Below, piece after piece: positions 59,654 to 64,000 of a stretch of 64,000 bases of DNA. Numbering within the stretch: position 1 is the first letter of the stretch; every line of letters starts with the position of its first letter. Source of the stretch: Collybiopsis luxurians FD-317 M1. Its lineage: Eukaryota; Basidiomycota; Agaricomycetes; Agaricales; Omphalotaceae. A model generated the notes under the pieces. It was not told the DNA's origin. It searched no databases and saw only the letters and a program-made list of their open reading frames with translations. Position numbers and translations under genes: made by a program. The stretch spans positions 4,257 through 68,256 of the forward strand of contig KN834860.1 of the NCBI GenBank assembly GCA_000827265.1. The letters run 5' to 3'.

Positions 59654-59908
59654 TGAGTCGGTACATTTACAGCTGATTGGGAAATTGTAGAATAAATTCC
59701 AAAAAATGCACTTCAGTGATGGTGTTTACTGCCAAACAAATATACTATTCATTGCTCCACCGATTCCGGGACAGCTGTACATTTACTTAGCGACATTCTC
59801 GGGGAGCAATGAATTGGTAGTTTGTTTATAGGTAAGCACGATCAGAAAGGCACGTTTTTTGGAATCCATTCTACAATTTCGCAATCAGCTGTAAAAGTTC
59901 TGACTTGG
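59654..59908. repeat. foldback MITE
   Basis: Inverted arms of about 95-105 bp (59654-59758 and 59803-59908) surround about 45 bp. The arms share TTTACAGCTGATTG.GAAATTGTAGAAT..ATTCCAAAAAA and CAATTCATTGCTCC-like ends (left arm with small changes). No coding capacity. The size and shape are those of a miniature inverted-repeat element. The superfamily cannot be named because no target duplication is clear. Confidence 0.85.
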
Positions 59909-60574
59909 TTCTCATTACCCTAATCACGCTACTACTTGTCCTCGATGCGCTACAGCAAAGGAAGAGCCTCCAAACACATACCGAGATGTTCTCCAGAAAT
60001 GGAGTGCATTCCGGGGCAGTAATAGTACCTATCAGCTCTGTCCCCTATCTGGACCTCGTTTCCTCGACAGCTCAACAATAACACGCTCGGCTCCCTTCTC
60101 ACTATGTCCGCAGCGATGGATAACTGGAAGGCGCCAGTCCGGAGATCTGTTAGTCAAGTTAGGCTGCTTTAGATAACAAGTACGGCTGCTTGCATAAGGT
60201 TTGCGTTTATTTGTACTAGAGCCCGAAACAAAGCAAGTGCCTAAAGCCGTTTATTTCCATAGTGATCGACCCGATGTCATCGGATAGTGGTCATACAATT
60301 TAGCGGGTCTGGGGTTCCAAATCTAGGGGGCGAACAAAAACAACTAAGGAAGCATTGAAAGAATTGAAACTCCAAAACTTTATGCAAACGACTGTATCTG
60401 TTACCTAAAGCATTGTAACAAGACTGAAAGATCCCCCCGACTGACCCCATCTGTGTCATATTTGAAAACCAGTGAGTGCTTCCATTGCGGTGGGATCGGA
60501 AGTGATTGACAATGCCGGGCTGGTTTACTTTCTTTCAGCTACATATTCAGCCCTTCCTTTGCTGTGCTTCGACC
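59909..60574. other. no gene seen
   Basis: Spacer between the MITE and promoter-like module C. Confidence 0.35.
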
Positions 60575-61417
60575 TTGCACCACTGGCCAACCACGGCATG
60601 GTCACTGAGCAAGGTCTTGCTAGGTTACTTCTCTGTTCGTTGACCACGCAGGAGCGAAAGTAGAGTTCACACTGAAAACCCACCATACAAATTGATCACT
60701 TGAGTTTGACTTGGGAAACAGTAAAATTATGGTTCAATCCCTGCTTGGTAAGTTCTTCCGGTTACTTTATCTGTACAGATTATTACAATTGCGCCTTACG
60801 TAAGTACTACTCAGTGCGGATGTTGCGGATATGCCAGTAGGCTTCCAAGAGTCATACGGATTATTCCCTCGAGTCTGAGTAGAGCAAATCAGCAGTTCAT
60901 GCAGTGACAGGATATGTCATTTCCCTAATCCCTGAAGCTCGTGGACCATGCCATTTCTGAAATGTACCGGATTGGAAGCGGAAACCATAAATTTTCATTC
61001 TCCTTCACCTGATTGACGGCTTGCATAGGAACTATCTGATCTTGCCAACTCTGCCAATCGGATAAGCATGTTCTGTTAAACTTCTACCAGACATACTTTG
61101 TATTTATTACCAGGGTCGATCATAGACATTATAAATAGGAACCACCGGTTCAAACTGCCACTTAAGGAATGCATGTTAAGTCACATTGTCTGTCTTGGTA
61201 TATCTTAGTACCGGCTGACAGCCAGACTTCTATTACATCAAAGAAGAATAAGTTGTACCGCACAGAAGCCGCTTTCTAACATTTGTCAGTCTTAATATCG
61301 GCCATGCCAATTGATGCGGGTTTATTCATAGTTAAAACTTACCCAGACACTTTTTATATCTCATGTCTATATAAGCAGTCGAGAATCTCCATCTTTTGAA
61401 AGTTCTGCGCTGTTAAT
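60575..61417 (+). repeat. promoter-like module, copy C (native position)
   Basis: Homologous to copies A and B across its length, with more differences. It extends to the start codon at 61418 of an intact six-exon gene, so this is probably where the module belongs. Landmarks: CACTGGCCAACCAC, GGTTACTTCTCTGTTC, ATGGTTCAATCC, GGACCATGCCATTTCTGAAATG, and the TATA word near the end. Confidence 0.82.
61368..61375 (+). promoter_or_regulatory. TATA box of the TenA-like gene
   Basis: TATATAAG, 43 bp before the ATG at 61418. Conserved in all three module copies (7071, 15081, 61368), each followed by CAGTCGAGA. The conservation supports a core promoter with a short 5' UTR. Confidence 0.65.
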
Positions 61418-63118
61418 ATGTCTAACTTGAATTTCTTGTTCGATACTCCTTCTCGTCATTCACGTGGATACCTTGTATCCAGCATCCTCTACAAGGGAAT
61501 AACTGCAAAATTTGCAAAAGATGGTCACAAGGCCGGAAAAGAACTTATCGCTGCACTGAAAAGCAATACAGAGCCGGAAGAGTAAGATTAAACTTCCCTC
61601 CCTTGGTTGCATATGACGACTACTCACAAGCTCTGATATGTAGCGTCGTGATCGGCAAATTGTGGAATGAGAAAAGCAATGAGGATGTGGTCAAGGCCTT
61701 CATGAGCAACCGCCTCTGCAGAGAGGCAGCTGCCGGGAACTCTGAAGCTCTCGAGGCTTATAAAAGATATGCTGTAGTCAGTCATGACTTTTAATCTGTA
61801 TTCAAATATTTTCTTTGACGGCCAAGCTCTAGCAAGATTATTTCTATCTGGTCGACTGGGTTCGGTTTTTAGTCCTGCGCGCGGCACAAATGTCTCCTCA
61901 TGACTTCGATCTCAGCCAAGTGGGTGGAACTCTGCAATCCATTTCGAACGATAGCAGCTATCCTACAGATTGGTTTGTCACATGTTTGCAAGAACTCCAA
62001 CTCTCCTCCAACGACTTTCAAGTTGAGAGGAATGTCGCAGAGCTGGCATATTCTCAATACCTTCAGAACAATGCCCATAGCGACGACTGGTATAATCTTC
62101 ATGTTATCCTGATCGGTTGTTACTGGGTTTGTATCTTACTATGTTCTCTATCTTCTATCATTTATCATACCATTGATAACAGGGATGGTGCAAGCTGGCA
62201 TTGGAGCTTTACAGTGACACAAAAACAAAAACGGATACAATCTTCTATAAGAATTGGATTCTTCCGAGTGTAGACCTCGCCGACCCCAGAAATCCAACCT
62301 TTCCTTCGTCTGCCAAACAGCTATCTAGTAAGTGTTCAATGAAGGCATGTTCTCATCCTCAAATTTGAGCAGAGTTTCTTGATTTAATGGCACCTGCCCA
62401 AACTGCTCCCCAGTGGGCCCGCATTCAGGAACTGTTTCGCATCTCCCTTCGCCTTGAAGTGGGGTTTTTCAATTCTGGATTTGACGCAGTCTCTCTGAAT
62501 AAAGGAGCTCAGACCGGTGGGCAGTTACTCACTGATGCAATGCGCTCCTACACTTCTGATGCACTAAAAAGGTAAGTCTACGGCGTGTTCGCCAACCCGC
62601 AAACCAGAAGCTAACTCTGGAGTCTAAAAAGGAAGTTGACTGGGTACAGTTATGATGAGAATCAGCCTGGACCTTTGAACCATTCATCCATAGATGGAAC
62701 GTGGATTCAGTCATCCCAAGCGACATCTTATACTCTTGGTATGGATTTTAGCACCGAAGCCCTGCGCCAGAAGCATGGTGTTAAAGCCCTTACTACATTA
62801 CCAAAATCCGGGAAATTAATTTTTTCAGAGGGCACAGGCTATGTGGTTGGGCTTTCCATTCAGTCTCCTACAATCCAGGGTCAGTGGTGTCTTAGTCAAG
62901 ACTTACAGCTTGGGACCGAAGAAGTGAGCATTGAAGTAGAACCTAACAGTCAGGATGTATGTCTCAATATACATCACATCACCAATGTAGAGCTAATGTG
63001 GGTCTTGACAGTGGAAAATGACTGTGTGGTACATTCCGAAGACAACCAAATGAGCCCCATGGCCCCCACCTTGATCTTGCGTATTCTACTCACTGTACTC
63101 TGCTGTTCCTACCATTAG
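61418..63118 (+). CDS. TenA/THI-4-like (heme-oxygenase-fold) protein with C-terminal extension
   Basis: Six exons, 61418-61581, 61644-61776 (or 61773), 61833-62126, 62183-62327, 62373-62571 and 62632-63118; phases agree and give about 473 residues. The TenA fold is recognised from an ordered set of motifs: QDYFYLVDWVRFL (active-site Tyr region), a LAYSQYLQ helix, GCYWGWCKLALELY aligning with the TenA PCxWxY nucleophile-Cys helix, YKNWILP, and FRISLRLEVGFFN aligning with the helix holding the catalytic Glu. TenA enzymes salvage the thiamine pyrimidine; many fungal members have unknown substrates. The C-terminal 160 residues (DGTWIQSSQATSYTLG to ILRILLTVLCCSYH) are not part of TenA, look beta-rich and end in a hydrophobic segment. 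The donor of exon 2 and the exon 3/4 junction are the least certain. Confidence 0.75.
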
Positions 63119-63545
63119 TGTGCAGTTGATTTGTTTTCATTTGCTTCTGCCGAAAGACATGGTTCCTCAGGCGAAAGATCTCAATTACCTGTGAACATTG
63201 TGTAAGTATATGTACATACCAACCCTGCTCTATGAGTAGTATCGCTCAATTTTTGATCTTATTTTGCGCGATTGTGAGCATGAGAAGCTTTCCTAGGTCT
63301 ACCCCCCTCCCCCTACTCCCCAATCACATGAGAAATCATGTGATGTCCCAAAATGAGTCAATAATAAGTTGAAGTTCAACTTCGCATTCACTAATAAACC
63401 TATTACATTCTCAGTAAATAAACTACAAGATTAACTACTTGAGTCTACAGTGAGGAAACAGTGAAGATTTCGCAGAGTTGCCCCTCCTCGGACATGTTCG
63501 GACCATGTGCCGAGCAATGTCAGTACCCATCATTTCCACCGCACC
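63119..63545. other. 3' flank of the TenA-like gene
   Basis: No gene seen. Contains short repeats (AAGTTGAAGTTCAACTT palindrome near 63368). Confidence 0.4.
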
Positions 63546-64000
63546 GCTCTCGCTATTCGCTTGCTGATCTCTTCAGGCTGATCCTCATTGATCCCCGCTG
63601 TTCTCGCTTCCCGCCCACTTTTACTGCCCCCCGCCGCGTCCCTGCCTTTTGTCTGGACATTTGCCCAAATATGTACAATGTATTTAACAATGTATTAGCT
63701 CTAACATTGTACAATAACTTAATGACACACTATTGGCTGCATGTAACTTATACACTGTAGAGGAGCTCAATTGAACAGATTGAAATGAATAATTGCCAGA
63801 CTAGGTCATTTCTGATATACAATTATCTATGTACATAATAGTATATGCTATGTTTATTACTAGGAAGGCAAAAAGTCTGAACAAAAAGTAACTGGAGGGA
63901 GGGACAATGGGTGGGGGGTGGGAACAGTGGGTGGGAACTGGGAACAGCAAGGATCAACGAGGATCAGCCTGAACGGATCAGCAAGCGAATAGCGAGGGCA
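63546..64000. repeat. foldback element cut by the window end
   Basis: Left arm about 63546-63650 and right arm about 63890-64000 are inverted copies (CTCGCTATTCGCTTGCTGAT, CAGGCTGATCCTC.TTGATCC). The centre (about 240 bp) is A/T-rich. The outer end lies beyond base 64000. Confidence 0.8.

Overview
The window looks like an accessory, repeat-rich region of a basidiomycete (Agaricomycete-type) genome. The evidence is a set of small GT-AG introns (45-60 nt), NACHT-WD40 NLR-like receptors, a metacaspase-like gene, an A1 (polyporopepsin-like) aspartic peptidase, a seven-helix membrane protein, a TenA-fold gene, a Helitron with separate Rep and helicase motifs, and a hAT relic. The species cannot be named from the sequence.

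Layout. 0-2.2 kb is a degenerate repeat array. A caspase-like (C14) gene with catalytic His and Cys lies at 3.4-4.8 kb. 5-18 kb is a mosaic: two copies of a promoter-like module, one fused to a WD40 fragment and one to a hAT transposase fragment; a serine/threonine-rich membrane protein gene; a dead aspartic peptidase; a NACHT fragment; and a telomere-like repeat patch with hairpins. 18.6-24.2 kb is a decayed multi-exon gene-family block. 24.8-29.0 kb (minus strand) is an NLR-type NACHT-WD40 gene broken by one stop codon and one single-base deletion. 29.4-48.5 kb is a second copy of the decayed family block, interrupted by a 15.2-kb segment (32,819-47,997) bounded by inverted repeats of about 221 bp. 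That segment carries two related coiled-coil/disordered protein genes, a 7-TM protein gene, a tRNA-Ala with an intron, a second telomere-like patch, a broken Helitron whose helicase is cut just after the Walker A motif and runs into NLR-style TPR repeats, and a 5'-truncated gene. 49.0-53.6 kb (minus) holds an apparently intact NACHT-17xWD40 gene. 53.6-60.5 kb is mostly decayed or repetitive and contains a foldback MITE. 60.6-63.1 kb is a third copy of the promoter-like module driving a six-exon TenA-like gene. The window ends inside another foldback element.

How it fits together. The NACHT-WD40 genes and fragments, the TPR array and the caspase-like gene are the kind of parts used in fungal non-self recognition and regulated cell death. 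Whether they act together here is inference. Several genes are broken by changes that look like C-to-T or G-to-A transitions (TGA, TAG or TAA stops, an acceptor AG reading AA, an active-site Asp codon reading Asn), which suggests cytosine deamination or a RIP-like process.

The strongest new structures are: (1) the 15.2-kb inverted-repeat-bounded segment, with a matching empty site elsewhere in the window; (2) three promoter-like modules placed in front of three different coding sequences; (3) the Helitron helicase/TPR junction; and (4) an N-terminal glycine/asparagine-containing motif shared by both NLRs. All alignments, identities and splice sites were made by eye.
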